From: Calothrix sp. NIES-2100 | GTDB lineage: Bacteria > Cyanobacteriota > Cyanobacteriia > Cyanobacteriales > Nostocaceae | DNA: 64,000 nt | NCBI RefSeq assembly: GCF_002368195.1 | Contig: NZ_AP018178.1 | Coordinates: 1,434,238-1,498,237 of the forward strand | Direction of reading: 5' to 3' | Shown here: positions 34,511 through 43,377 of the stretch, one piece after another | Numbering within the stretch: position 1 is the stretch's first letter | Layout: each line of letters opens with the position of its first letter | Translations under genes and position numbers: made by a program | The notes under the pieces: generated by a model | Seen by the model: the letters and a program-made list of their open reading frames with translations, nothing else | What the model was told of the DNA's origin: nothing | Databases searched by the model: none

Positions 34511-35118
34511 ATGTTCAGCGAACTTACAAATAATTTATTTTCTTGGATAAACGAGAGAATATTACAACCAGTTTATAAACAAAATATCAACAATTTTATT
34601 CTCTTTTTTATTATTGGTTTTGGATTGAGTCTTACCCTCGCATCTTGTACCCCAAATAAATCTACAGATTCTGCTAATGCGGCAAAACAAGAACCGCAGA
34701 AAAGCCAGTTAACAGTGTTAAAAATGGGTCATCAAAAAGGGATGGCACTTTTAAATATTGTGAAAGCACAGGGAAGTTTAGAAAAGCGCTTACAACCTCA
34801 AGGTATATCTGTGACATGGAACGAATTTTCTTCTACTGCACCACTTTTAGAAGGTATGGGTGTCGGTAGTATTGTGTTTGGTGGTGGCGGCGGTACAGGA
34901 AGCGTATTTGCACAAGCTCTAAACTCTACAAAATTGACGAACCAACAATGGAAATTGTGGAAAAGCGAGGAGGCGATCGCAGTGTCTTACCTGTAACCGA
35001 TGAAGTACTTTCAGGGTTACAAAGAATGGCGGATACCTTCTATGAAGTAAAGATTATTCCGAAAAAGATAGATGTGAAAGACAAAAATTATAACTGGGTT
35101 CCCGATCAGAAATGGTGA
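34511..35118 (+). pseudogene. ssuA: Aliphatic sulfonate-binding lipoprotein (SsuA-type), internal deletion with frameshift
   Basis: The N-terminal 145 residues or so are an SsuA-like precursor: a long leader with a membrane segment and lipobox LTLASC, then LKMGHQKGMALLNIVKAQG and VTWNEFSSTAPLLEGMGVG, ending near GTGSVFAQAL. Directly behind, in another frame, the C-terminal end of the same family reads from KLYKIDEPTMEIVEKRGG through LPVTDEVL and FYEVKIIPKK to the stop TGA at 35118. The middle third (about 130-150 residues) is missing, at a junction near 34920. The product would lack most of the binding cleft. Confidence 0.85.
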
Positions 35119-35197
35119 GTTTGTCATTAGTCATTTGTGTTAGGATTTATCTATTCATGAAAGTGGGATTTTGTCAAGTTTAAAAAAAGGCGATCGC

Positions 35198-36070
35198 ATG
35201 AATATTAAACGTCGGTTTTTTGTGATAGCAACTGCATCTTTTATAGCTACAGTCACTAGTTGTAGTTCACCGCAAAATAATGCTGCTAACACCACAAATA
35301 GTCCTACAGCCACCACGGCTGCAAATACAGTTGCAACAGGAGCAAAAGAGAAAATCAAAGTCGGAGTTTCACCAGTTCCGGCTGGTGAGATTTTGGAATT
35401 TGTGAAAAAAAATCTTGCACCAGAAGCAGGATTAGATATTGAAATTGTCACTTTTAACGATCCAGTGCAGAATAATACTGCGTTAAAAGATGGACAAATC
35501 GATGCTAATTACTTCCAACATATTCCCTATATGGAGGATTATTGAAAGCGCAAAAATCTCCAAATGTACGCTTTTACTCCCCAGATACATTTAAACCCTG
35601 TAGGAATATTTTCTAAAAAATATAAATCTCTGGCGGAGGTTCCTAATAAAGCTTTAGTGACAATTCCTGATGATATTAGCAATGCTCATCGCGCTTTAAA
35701 AGTATTAGAAAAAGCAAAGCTAATTAAACTCAAAGCAAACGCCCAACCTGCTAGCCCCAAAGATATTATTGAGAACCCGAAAAACCTACAGATTAAAGAA
35801 ATACCTGGAGCGCAAGCAATACCCACTCTTCCTGATGTGGATTTAGCGGGAATTACAGGTAATTGGGTTGTGCAATCTGGGATGAAAACAGATAAAGATG
35901 CTTTAGCATTAGAGTCAGCGCAAAATCCACTTTATGCGGTGACTGTAACTACATTAGCAGGAAAGGAAAACGATCCGAGAATTCAAAAACTTCATAAATT
36001 GCTCCGCGATGACAAAGTAAAGCAATTTATTAGAGAAAAATATCAAGGCGCAGTACTTCCTATTCCTTAA
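35198..36070 (+). pseudogene. metQ: MetQ-type methionine-binding lipoprotein with one in-frame TGA
   Basis: A D-methionine/L-methionine binding lipoprotein (NlpA family) of 290 codons. The leader ends in lipobox TVTSC. Typical body motifs are VSPVPAGEILEFVKKNLAPE, QNNTALKDGQIDANYFQHIPYMEDY and FTPQIHLNPVGIFSKK. A TGA at 35543-35545 falls inside the segment between YMEDY and QMYAFTPQIH, in the same frame throughout, so a single base change is the only defect. An intact MetQ paralogue exists at 37895, which may have relaxed selection. MetN and MetI follow. Confidence 0.85.
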
Positions 36071-36077
36071 TTTCTTC

Positions 36078-36136
36078 CTTTGCGCCCTTCGCGCCTTAGC
36101 GGTTCGTATCACGCAAAGACGCCAAGGCGCAAAGAG
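36078..36136. repeat. Imperfect palindromic repeat between metQ and metN
   Basis: A left arm CTTTGCGCCCTTCGCGCC and a right arm ending GGCGCAAAGAG can form a long imperfect stem. This sequence type is widespread in intergenic spacers of Nostocales. Confidence 0.6.
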
Positions 36137-36174
36137 TAGAAGAATTTAACTTTTATTTATGGAGAAGTTTGTAA

Positions 36175-37152
36175 ATGATAGAGTTTATTGATATTCGCAA
36201 AATCTACCACCAAGGCGAACATAAAATAGTAGCTTTAGATGGTGTAAATCTACACGTTAAAGCAGGTGAAATATTTGGCGTATTAGGACAAAGTGGTGCT
36301 GGTAAAAGTACCTTAATTCGCTGCGTTAATCAATTAGAAAAACCTACATCTGGTTATGTAAGAGTTAATGGACAAGAAATAACATCTCTTAGTGGTACGG
36401 CTTTGCGTCAAGCACGCCAGCGTATAGGAATGATTTTTCAACATTTTAATTTACTCAGTTGTAGAACTGTAGCTGAAAATATTGCTTTCCCATTAGAAGT
36501 GATTGGTTATAGTAAATTGCGACGCAAAGCTAAAGTTGAAGAATTACTTTCGTTAGTGGGTTTAGAAGGTAAAGCCAATGCTTACCCCGCACAACTTTCT
36601 GGGGGACAAAAGCAACGGGTGGGAATTGCGCGTGCCTTAGCGGGAGAACCAAATGTATTACTTTCCGATGAAGCAACATCAGCCCTCGATCCCCAAACTA
36701 CACGCTCAATTTTAGAACTATTGCGTGACTTGAATAAACGCATGGGACTAACAATTTTGCTGATTACTCATGAAATGGGTGTAGTTAAACAAATCTGTGA
36801 TAGCGTGGCGATACTCCATGCTGGTAAGGTTGTAGAACAAGGTAGCGTTAGCGATTTAGCAGCACAACCGGATTCTTTATTAGCTAGAGAGTTTTTTCCC
36901 CGTTCTCATAACTATATACCTCGTCCTGGGACAGTTTTAGCAACAGTCGCATTTGCTGATGAAAGTGCGAGAAATTCTATATTTACTACCTTGACGCGCC
37001 GTTTTGATATTGATGTGAATATCCTCAATGGTAGCGTAGAAACTGTAGGCGATCGCCGTGTCGGTCAATTTCAAGTTGAACTTGCAGGAATTAAGGTAAA
37101 GCAAGCTTTGGAATACTTACATAATTCAGAATATGCTGTTGAGGTGCATTAA
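36175..37152 (+). CDS. metN: Methionine ABC transporter ATP-binding protein
   Basis: A 325-residue ATPase of the methionine importer MetNIQ. It has Walker A GQSGAGKST (about residues 39-47), Q-loop GMIFQHFNLLSC, signature LSGGQKQRVGIA, Walker B VLLSDEATSALD and H-loop LLITHEMG. A C-terminal NIL regulatory domain (about residues 245-325) senses internal methionine and causes transinhibition in the family. The stop overlaps the metI start by one base (TAATG), implying translational coupling. It is preceded by the broken metQ and a 105-base spacer with a repeat. Confidence 0.96.
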   Translation: MIEFIDIRKIYHQGEHKIVALDGVNLHVKAGEIFGVLGQSGAGKSTLIRCVNQLEKPTSGYVRVNGQEITSLSGTALRQARQRIGMIFQHFNLLSCRTVAENIAFPLEVIGYSKLRRKAKVEELLSLVGLEGKANAYPAQLSGGQKQRVGIARALAGEPNVLLSDEATSALDPQTTRSILELLRDLNKRMGLTILLITHEMGVVKQICDSVAILHAGKVVEQGSVSDLAAQPDSLLAREFFPRSHNYIPRPGTVLATVAFADESARNSIFTTLTRRFDIDVNILNGSVETVGDRRVGQFQVELAGIKVKQALEYLHNSEYAVEVH

Positions 37153-37808
37153 TGCAAGGATGGGAATTAATTAACAGTTTATTGCTTGCAAGTCAGGAGA
37201 CTTTTTACATGGTGGGAGTCTCCGCCGTTGTGGCGATATTTTTGGGTTTACCTGTAGGTTTATTGTTAGTAATGACTAGCCCTGGTAATGTTCTCTATGC
37301 TCCCAAGCTTAACAAAATATTAAGTGCAATAGTTAATACTGGGCGTTCTTTTCCATTTATTATTTTACTTGTAGTTCTTACGCCTTTAACACGATTAATT
37401 GTTGGCACTTCTATCGGTAGTACCGCCGCACTTGTTCCCCTAACTCTTGCAGCGATTCCCTTTTTTGGGCGGATTGCGGAAACTAGTATTCTCGAAGTAG
37501 ATAAAGGGTTAATAGAAGCAGCAGAAGCAATGGGTTGCGACTATTGGCAAATTGTGTTGAAAGTTTTGATTCCGGAGGCTTTACCTTCGATTATTTTGGG
37601 GGTGACAATTTTAATTGTGAGTCTCTTGAATTCTTCCGCAATGGCTGGGGCTGTTGGTGGCGGTGGTTTGGGTAATTTAGCTATTCAATATGGCTATCAA
37701 CGGTTTGATGTGGGAGTCATGTTTGCCACAATTATTGTGCTGATTTTGTTGGTGCAGATTATTCAGTTTTTGGGTGATTTGTTAGCACGACAGTTGCGGA
37801 AAAAATAA
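37152..37808 (+). CDS. metI: Methionine ABC transporter permease
   Basis: A 218-residue permease with five predicted helices and the EAA loop LIEAAEAMGCDYWQIV near residues 117-132 that contacts MetN. Length and sequence are normal. It shares one base with the metN stop codon. With MetN and the MetQ at 37895 it can form a complete importer. Confidence 0.95.
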   Translation: MQGWELINSLLLASQETFYMVGVSAVVAIFLGLPVGLLLVMTSPGNVLYAPKLNKILSAIVNTGRSFPFIILLVVLTPLTRLIVGTSIGSTAALVPLTLAAIPFFGRIAETSILEVDKGLIEAAEAMGCDYWQIVLKVLIPEALPSIILGVTILIVSLLNSSAMAGAVGGGGLGNLAIQYGYQRFDVGVMFATIIVLILLVQIIQFLGDLLARQLRKK

Positions 37809-37894
37809 TTTTTTTAACGCAAAGTAGATAAAAGAGATACTTTGCTAACTTCTCTGCGTGAGATTTTAATTAATTTTCAAAGTGAAATTTGTTT

Positions 37895-38749
37895 ATGAAG
37901 AAGCAGCATTTACTTCCCTTCTCAAAAACTAGTCGCCGTTTCTTCCTGACAGCAGGAAGTGCATTTACCACTTCACTTCTTTTTGCAGGTTGTAGCCGAA
38001 TTTCTGGAACTGTCGCTAAAGCTGAAGAAGAGGAGACAATTAAAATCGGGGTTACGGGAATAGTTTCGGAAGATATTTTGAAATTTATTAACAAGAATCT
38101 CGCGCCTCAAGAAAAGTTAAAAATTGAGGTAGTGAAATTTAATGACTGGATACAGCCTAATACAGCATTAAGAGATAAGGTAATTGATGCTAATTTCTTT
38201 CAGCATAAACCTTTTATGAATAATGCTGCGAAGGAACTGAAAATTAATTTGGTGCCGTTGAATACAATTTATCTCAATACTCTGGGGCTTTTTTCTAAAA
38301 ATCTCAAGTCAATGAATGAAATTCCCCAGAATGCGACTGTGACTATTGCTAATGATGTAATTAATAATGATAGAGGATTGAGATTATTAGCAGCCAATGG
38401 TTTAATTAAGTTAAAAGATAATATTGGCGAATTTGTGACGCAAAGAGATATTGCAGCTAATCCTAAAAGTTTGAAAATTAAAGAAGTAGAAGGTGTCCAA
38501 GTTGTCCGAGCGATTAATGATGTAGATTTCATTGTTTCTTCGGCTCAAACTGTTGCTTTAGCGGGGATAGAACCTAATTCTATGGGTTCGGAAACTGCTA
38601 AGGATAAAAAATATGCTCTTGCTTTAGTCACATTACAAGGGCGAGAAAATGAACAGAAGATTCAAAAGTTAAATAATCTCCTTGTTAATCCCCAAGTCAG
38701 AGATTTTATCAATAAAGAATATAAAGGTAGATTAATACCCGTTTTTTAA
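37895..38749 (+). CDS. metQ: MetQ-type methionine-binding lipoprotein with twin-arginine-like leader
   Basis: A 284-residue NlpA-family lipoprotein. I use ATG 37895 (MKKQHLLPFSKTSRRFF). The leader has a twin-arginine-like motif SRRFFLTAG followed by a hydrophobic stretch and lipobox LLFAGC, so it may be exported by the Tat route and then lipidated; the broken MetQ at 35198 has an ordinary Sec-type leader. The body shows the family phrases IGVTGIVSEDILKFINKNLAP, DANFFQHKPFM and VTLQGRENEQKIQKL. It is intact and should supply MetNI. Confidence 0.92.
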   Translation: MKKQHLLPFSKTSRRFFLTAGSAFTTSLLFAGCSRISGTVAKAEEEETIKIGVTGIVSEDILKFINKNLAPQEKLKIEVVKFNDWIQPNTALRDKVIDANFFQHKPFMNNAAKELKINLVPLNTIYLNTLGLFSKNLKSMNEIPQNATVTIANDVINNDRGLRLLAANGLIKLKDNIGEFVTQRDIAANPKSLKIKEVEGVQVVRAINDVDFIVSSAQTVALAGIEPNSMGSETAKDKKYALALVTLQGRENEQKIQKLNNLLVNPQVRDFINKEYKGRLIPVF

Positions 38750-38757
38750 CCCTCTTT

Positions 38758-38827
38758 CCTCTGTGCCCTCTGCGTCTGGAGTGGTTTAATAAATTTTCAA
38801 CCGCAGAGGCGCAGAGAACGCAGAGAG
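38758..38827. repeat. Imperfect inverted repeat behind metQ
   Basis: Left arm CCTCTGTGCCCTCTGCGTCT and right arm containing CCGCAGAGGCGCAGAG fold into a long imperfect hairpin. It is a dispersed repeat that may also act as a transcript end. A tract of CCAAGTACG units follows at about 38908-38935. Confidence 0.65.
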
Positions 38828-38960
38828 AAAAAATCAATTAATATTTATAGCAACGGACACATAGCAATCCTATCTGAGTTGTGAAAATCTTTTTTTAATG
38901 AACCGCCAAGTACGCCAAGTACGCCAAGGATAAGAGAAAAAAACTGAGAGTTTGTAAATT

Positions 38961-39227
38961 TCACAAATGATTTAGGTTTGCTGTAGATTGGCGAAAGTTA
39001 ATTATAAATTCGTTAAGTGTTTCTGTATCAACTAAAAATGCATCGTGTCCATAGGTTGATTTTAAGCAAACTAGTTGAGCATTAGGAATAAAATTTGCTA
39101 ATTCTTGTTGTTCTATTGGCGGATAAAGAATGTCAGAATCAATGGCGACAACTAAAGTAGGTTGTTTAATACTTTGTAAAACAGATTCATAGTCTTTACC
39201 TTGAGCGATATCATGACTATCCATCGC
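38961..39227 (-). pseudogene. metX: Homoserine O-acetyltransferase (MetX-type), C-terminal remnant
   Basis: About 88 codons from AMDSHDIAQGKDYESVLQSI through SDILYPPIEQQELA and YGHDAFLVD to the end match the C-terminal third of MetX-like O-acetyltransferases. The catalytic Asp (SDILYPP) and His (GHDAF) are present but the nucleophile Ser domain is missing. It lies in the same frame as the metY remnant, separated only by TAA-GCG, so a deletion of about 1 kb seems to have joined metY to metX. Confidence 0.85.
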
Positions 39228-40322
39228 TTAAGTTTTACCAGCTTCTAATCCGCCTTTAATCCCAAAGTTTAAGACTGCGCCAAAGCCGTTTCTCAGATAT
39301 TTTTTCGCTCGCTGATGATAAGGATGATGGTGAAGTCCGGGATAATTAACCCAGGCAACTTGTGGTTGCTGTTCTAACCACTGGGCTAATTCTAAAGCAT
39401 TGCTGACATGGCGATCTACACGTAATGAGAGAGTTTCTAACCCTTGTAATAATAAAAAGGCGTTAAATGGACTCAAAGAGGGGCCGAAATCTCTTAACCC
39501 TTCTACTCTGGCGCGGATAATGAAAGCAATATTCCCAAAAGGACTACCGACACCAAACACTTCTTGAAAATTCAGCCCATGATATCCGGGAGATGGTTCA
39601 GTAAAAATGGGAAATTTGCCATTACCCCAGTTAAATTTACCGGAATCGACAATTACCCCGCCAATAGAAGTACCATGACCACCAATCCACTTAGTTGCAG
39701 ATTCGACTACAATATCTGCACCATGTTCAATTGGCCGCGCTAAATATCCACCTGCACCAAAGGTATTATCAACAATTAGGGGAATGCCGTTTTCGTGAGC
39801 AATATGGGCTAAGGCTGCAAAGTCAGGAATGTTGAATTGAGGATTACCAATAGTTTCAACATACAATGCTTTTGTGCGATCGTCGATCGCCTGACGGAAG
39901 TTTTCTACATCATCGCCTTCGACAAATTTGACATTTATCCCTAAGCGTGGTAAAGCGACTTTGAATTGATTATAAGTGCCACCATATAAAAAACTGGTAG
40001 AAACAATATTATCCCCTGCTTGGGCGATCGTGCTTATAGCTAAAAATTGTGCAGCTTGTCCGCTAGAAGTCGCTAATGCGGCGACACCTCCCTCTAACGC
40101 TGCGATTCGCTTTTCAAATACATCCGTTGTCGGATTCATGATTCGCGTGTAAATGTTGCCAAATTCTTGCAACGCAAACAACCGCGCCCCATGCTCCGCA
40201 TCGTCAAAAGTGTATGATGTTGTCTGATAAATTGGGACAGCACGCGCATTTGTTCCTGGTGCTGGTTCCTGTCCAGCATGGACTTGCAAAGTTTCAAAGC
40301 GATATTTTTCAGACATAGACAA
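39228..40322 (-). pseudogene. metY: O-acetylhomoserine sulfhydrylase (MetY-type), C-terminally truncated
   Basis: The first 364 codons of a PLP-dependent Cys/Met-metabolism enzyme: RFETLQVHAGQEP near the start, SGQAAQFLAI near residue 80, the PLP lysine region SATKWIGGHGTSIGG (about 206-220) and the C-terminal FGAVLNFGIKGGLEAGK. Full-length MetY has about 430 residues, so the last 65 are lost. It stops two codons after EAGK, at TAA, exactly where MetX homology resumes. It might retain its fold and PLP site but lacks part of the C-terminal domain, so activity is doubtful. Confidence 0.85.
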
Positions 40323-40416
40323 TTACTGCATCAAATATATTTTTTAGTAGTAGCACCATCAATATACAGCAAGTCTATCGACTTATAGTATTTTATCAGC
40401 CTACGCCATAGGTGCA

Positions 40417-40450
40417 AGCAAAAAGGAAAAGGGAAATAACCTTTTCCCTT
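40417..40450 (-). terminator. Rho-independent terminator after the flippase gene
   Basis: On the minus strand the stem GGAAAAGG / CCTTTTCC has a loop of seven bases (TTATTTC) and is followed directly by TTTTTG. It lies about 35 bases beyond the flippase stop codon. Confidence 0.8.
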
Positions 40451-40483
40451 ACAAATCTTTACAGAGTTATTGTTTCATCACAT

Positions 40484-41833
40484 TTAGGTTATGGATTCAT
40501 TTTCTCTAGCAAACAGAGTGTAAAAAACTGATGGACGCACGCCAACATATTTAACAACCAAAGCACCTAACCAAATATTCCAGACAATCATGGTGAAACT
40601 TGTTGCGATCGCTGCTCCAGTAATATTAAATATGGGAATTAATATCGCATTCAAGACTATATTCAGTAAGGCACTAGCAACAATTACAGGTAAAGATTTA
40701 TTTTGATGACCAGTCATAATCATCAAAATTCCCACTGAACCACATAAAGCATTTACCATTTGTCCCATAATCAGAATTTTCAGGGACAAACTCGCTTCAA
40801 CAAAACCTGCACCAAATAGATTGAGAATCGGTTGAGTAAAGGTCATTAGTAACAATGTCATGGCGACAGTCGGCCAGAAAATCCAATTAGTTACGCAAGA
40901 AACCACCTTTTGTAACTCTGGGATATCGCCTTTAGTGTACAAAGTTGTAAATACAGGTGCAGCTACCATATTTACAATTTGTAAAACAAAACTTGTCCAT
41001 GCGGCTGTTTTTACTGCTGCGTTGTAAATACCAGCAGCTTCCGGGCCGATAAATGAACCAATCATCACTGTATCTGTTTGGCTTAAAATCCCAAAAGATG
41101 CTTGTTGAATTAACAAAATCACCGCGATATTTAACCACTCACGGTAAGCATAAACTGGCGTTGCTGCTTCAAAGTTACTGTGTAATTTCTTCCACAATAA
41201 GTATAGTTGCACGACAACAATCACGATAAACATACCGGAGGCGATCGCAATCATTGGTATGCTAGTCAAATCATCCTGGGTTTGCATAAATACAAAGCCA
41301 CCAGCCAGCACCAAAACAGGCCAAATAATTTGCGATGGAATAAAGGCTACAAGAATATCCTCCATCGCCCTTCCTGTTTCTTGTTGGAACCTAGCCAAAC
41401 TCTGTAGTAATACTAATCCCATCCCCAACAGTAGCGGAGTTGCATAGACAAAACTATGGTAATAATTAATAACTAAAATTGTCCCTGTAGCGCAGATAAT
41501 TAACAGTAAACTGTTGGAAAATACGAGTAACCAACAACCACGAACTAAACCTTGTAAACGTCCCCATTCCTGCTTAACTCGGTATTCAGGAAGCAAACGC
41601 AAAACCGTAGTAGGTAAACCTAATTCTGCGGGAACTGCTAATAATAATGACCAAGACATGACATATTCATAAATGCCATATTCAGTTCTTCCCATCCACT
41701 GCGCCAGAAATATTTGCAGGAGATATATCAAAACTAAACCAGTCACTTGAATGATTAAAGCCACAATAGTGTCTTTAGCCAGTTCAGCTAATTGAATGCT
41801 TCCTGACCTTTGCGAAACTGACAAGTTTGTCAT
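40484..41833 (-). CDS. Oligosaccharide flippase family membrane protein (Wzx/MATE-like)
   Basis: A 449-residue integral membrane protein with about 12-14 helices of the polysaccharide-export MVF/MATE superfamily. Recognisable segments are an amphipathic beginning (IQLAELAKDTIVALI), LAQWMGRTEYGIYEYVMSW near residue 45 and SQTDTVMIGSFIGPEAAGIYN near residue 250. It presumably flips lipid-linked sugars or exopolysaccharide units. I choose ATG 41833 because GAGGTGG lies eight bases ahead; the GTG nine bases upstream overlaps that site. No glycosyltransferase is nearby, so it looks like a lone gene. Confidence 0.9.
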   Translation of the reverse strand: MTNLSVSQRSGSIQLAELAKDTIVALIIQVTGLVLIYLLQIFLAQWMGRTEYGIYEYVMSWSLLLAVPAELGLPTTVLRLLPEYRVKQEWGRLQGLVRGCWLLVFSNSLLLIICATGTILVINYYHSFVYATPLLLGMGLVLLQSLARFQQETGRAMEDILVAFIPSQIIWPVLVLAGGFVFMQTQDDLTSIPMIAIASGMFIVIVVVQLYLLWKKLHSNFEAATPVYAYREWLNIAVILLIQQASFGILSQTDTVMIGSFIGPEAAGIYNAAVKTAAWTSFVLQIVNMVAAPVFTTLYTKGDIPELQKVVSCVTNWIFWPTVAMTLLLMTFTQPILNLFGAGFVEASLSLKILIMGQMVNALCGSVGILMIMTGHQNKSLPVIVASALLNIVLNAILIPIFNITGAAIATSFTMIVWNIWLGALVVKYVGVRPSVFYTLFARENESIT

Positions 41834-41948
41834 AATTACCACCTCAACACATGAGGAGAATTGTTAATAATTGAAAAACTGAGAGGCGATAGCTCAAGAT
41901 TGAGTCTGATGTAACTTAGACAAGCTTTGACTTTTTATATTGCAGAGT

Positions 41949-41980
41949 AAATTAGAGAAAATGCACGTTTTCTCTAATTT
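41949..41980. promoter_or_regulatory. Perfect 13-bp inverted repeat with TGCACG loop
   Basis: AAATTAGAGAAAA, then TGCACG, then TTTTCTCTAATTT: no mismatch. It is about 115 bases upstream of the flippase start. It has no T-run suited to a classical terminator on either side, so it may be a protein-binding site or an mRNA structure; function not shown. Confidence 0.5.
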
Positions 41981-42081
41981 GATTATTGGGAGAATTATTA
42001 ATTGATAACAACTCAGGTATAGGTATAACCAGAGATAAGCTAACGCCCGTCTAAATTGCATAACTAATTATCAGGGCTGTT

Positions 42082-42105
42082 AACAGTCAACAGTCAACAG
42101 TCAAC
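42082..42105. repeat. STRR, three copies of AACAGTC
   Basis: Three exact heptamers plus AAC. The same unit in reverse complement (TTGACTG) occurs at 47601-47635. Confidence 0.85.
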
Positions 42106-42780
42106 ATTAGGGAATTCAATCATTACTTAGTTGGGTTGAATTTCGTTCTAGCCCCTCACGAGAAAATCTCACAACCAAATATGAAAATCTCTCTTTCCTA
42201 GCCCCTATTCCCTAGTCCCTAGCCCCTATTTTCAAGTTAGCCAACGTCAAACCTCAATATTTCCGACCCCCTTTTAAGGTGATGCGTACTGAGTATTAAC
42301 CTGGGATCGATTGGGATACCTAATCTTGAGATATTGACTTGTAAAAACATTATTTACATCTGCCTTTTACCATTCAAAATTTTCCTATCTGAACGATGAT
42401 GTGAGAGGAAAATTTATGTTTTTTCTCTCGTCATCTTAAAAGAGTATAAAATTTTTCGTTCAAGCACATTGAAGCAGGAATCAAAAAAAAATAGATATTG
42501 AAAAAACTACATATTTTTTTAATATTTGTAAAATATACTTATTTCGCCAACCCTGATTCTGCAAAAAAGGTAGGTGAAATACAGGTAAAATTTGTGCGCC
42601 AATATTGATTCACCAGCAACGCTAGTTTGATTCACCCGCTAACCATAATACTGCATACCCAGGCAATACCAACTCACAAAAACCTTTATATATAAGATTT
42701 CTGCTCATGGCAATGCCTGAACTCAAAAAAATCTGGGCTTGAGATTATATAGTCAAGCAAAAAGATGGTATGCTTAATTT

Positions 42781-42816
42781 TAATCTACGATATATATATC
42801 GATTTTACGTAGATTA
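42781..42816. promoter_or_regulatory. Inverted repeat TAATCTACG / CGTAGATTA around a TA-rich centre
   Basis: Perfect 9-bp arms flank an 18-base centre containing ATATATATAT. It lies 75 bases before the start of the sulfonate-binding remnant, a position where a regulator operator would be expected. Assignment is tentative. Confidence 0.4.
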
Positions 42817-42890
42817 ATGGTTTCACCTCTCAAATTAAACAAATACGGCTGCTGCTTCAACTCTCAACAATTGAGATGAAGGAATAAATT

Positions 42891-43241
42891 GTGGTGAATT
42901 ATTTACAAGAGCATTACTTTCGCTATAAACAAGCGTATTCTACCCGGAGTTTTTTACTTGCTGTTGCATATCTGAGTTTGATGGTTACTGGTTGCAGTCA
43001 AAAAACGGCTGTGAATCCGCCAGCTAACTCCAATTCTGCCTCACAGGTTGTGAGTAACAATCAAAATTCCGAAAAAAATTCCGAAAAAAATAATTTAGTT
43101 CGCTTGGGATACCAAAAAGGCGGGATTATTCCTATTTCCCGTCAGCGCGGCGACCTAGAAAAGCAGCTAACAACGCAAAATATTAAAGTTGAATGGACTG
43201 GCCCTTTTGACCGATGTGCCACACTGTTAGCAACGAGGTAG
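42891..43241 (+). pseudogene. Sulfonate-binding lipoprotein (SsuA-like), only the N-terminal third
   Basis: 116 codons from GTG 42891 (GAAGGA upstream). There is a leader and lipobox LMVTGC, a Ser/Asn-rich linker and the SsuA-like opening of the mature protein (LVRLGYQKGGIIPISRQRGDLE, IKVEWTGPF). After GPF the family sequence is lost and a stop follows at 43241. Full-length homologues have about 350 residues. The lost part is replaced at once by tandem repeats (GGGACAAG-type and AATGCCC) and by the next gene. It is one of at least three damaged sulfonate-binding-protein genes in the window. Confidence 0.75.
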
Positions 43242-43280
43242 GGAAGGGAGATGAGGGGGACAAGGGGGACAAGGAGGACA

Positions 43281-43329
43281 AATGCCCAATGCCCAATGCC
43301 CAATGCCCAATGCCCAATGCCCAATGCCC
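43281..43329. repeat. STRR, seven copies of AATGCCC
   Basis: Seven exact tandem heptamers, preceded at 43245-43280 by GGGGGACAAG-type octamers. They fill the gap where the rest of the sulfonate-binding gene should be. Confidence 0.9.
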
Positions 43330-43377
43330 AATGCGTAAGTCTGAATCCCAACAGTTAAATCTCAAATCTGGAATTTT

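Larger units (their letters stand above)
41834..42890. other. Long intergenic region, 1.06 kb, between flippase and sulfonate-binding remnant
   Basis: No gene is supported. It holds a 13-bp perfect inverted repeat (41949-41980), a heptamer repeat (42082-42105), further repeats of the CCCTAGTCCCTAGCCCC type near 42200-42240, and a 9-bp inverted repeat near 42781. Promoters for both flanking genes must lie here. Confidence 0.6.

Noticed and set aside
36071..36174. SAM or S-adenosylhomocysteine riboswitch before metN
   Set aside because: The spacer is only 104 bases and consists of a common palindromic repeat; no riboswitch core is visible.
40484..41833. Flippase as part of a polysaccharide cluster
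   Set aside because: No glycosyltransferase, polymerase or chain-length gene is nearby.
43281..43329. Tandem repeat that looks like a CRISPR array
   Set aside because: Units are only 7 bases long and abut directly with no spacers, so it is an STRR. The same holds for 19931, 42082 and 47601.
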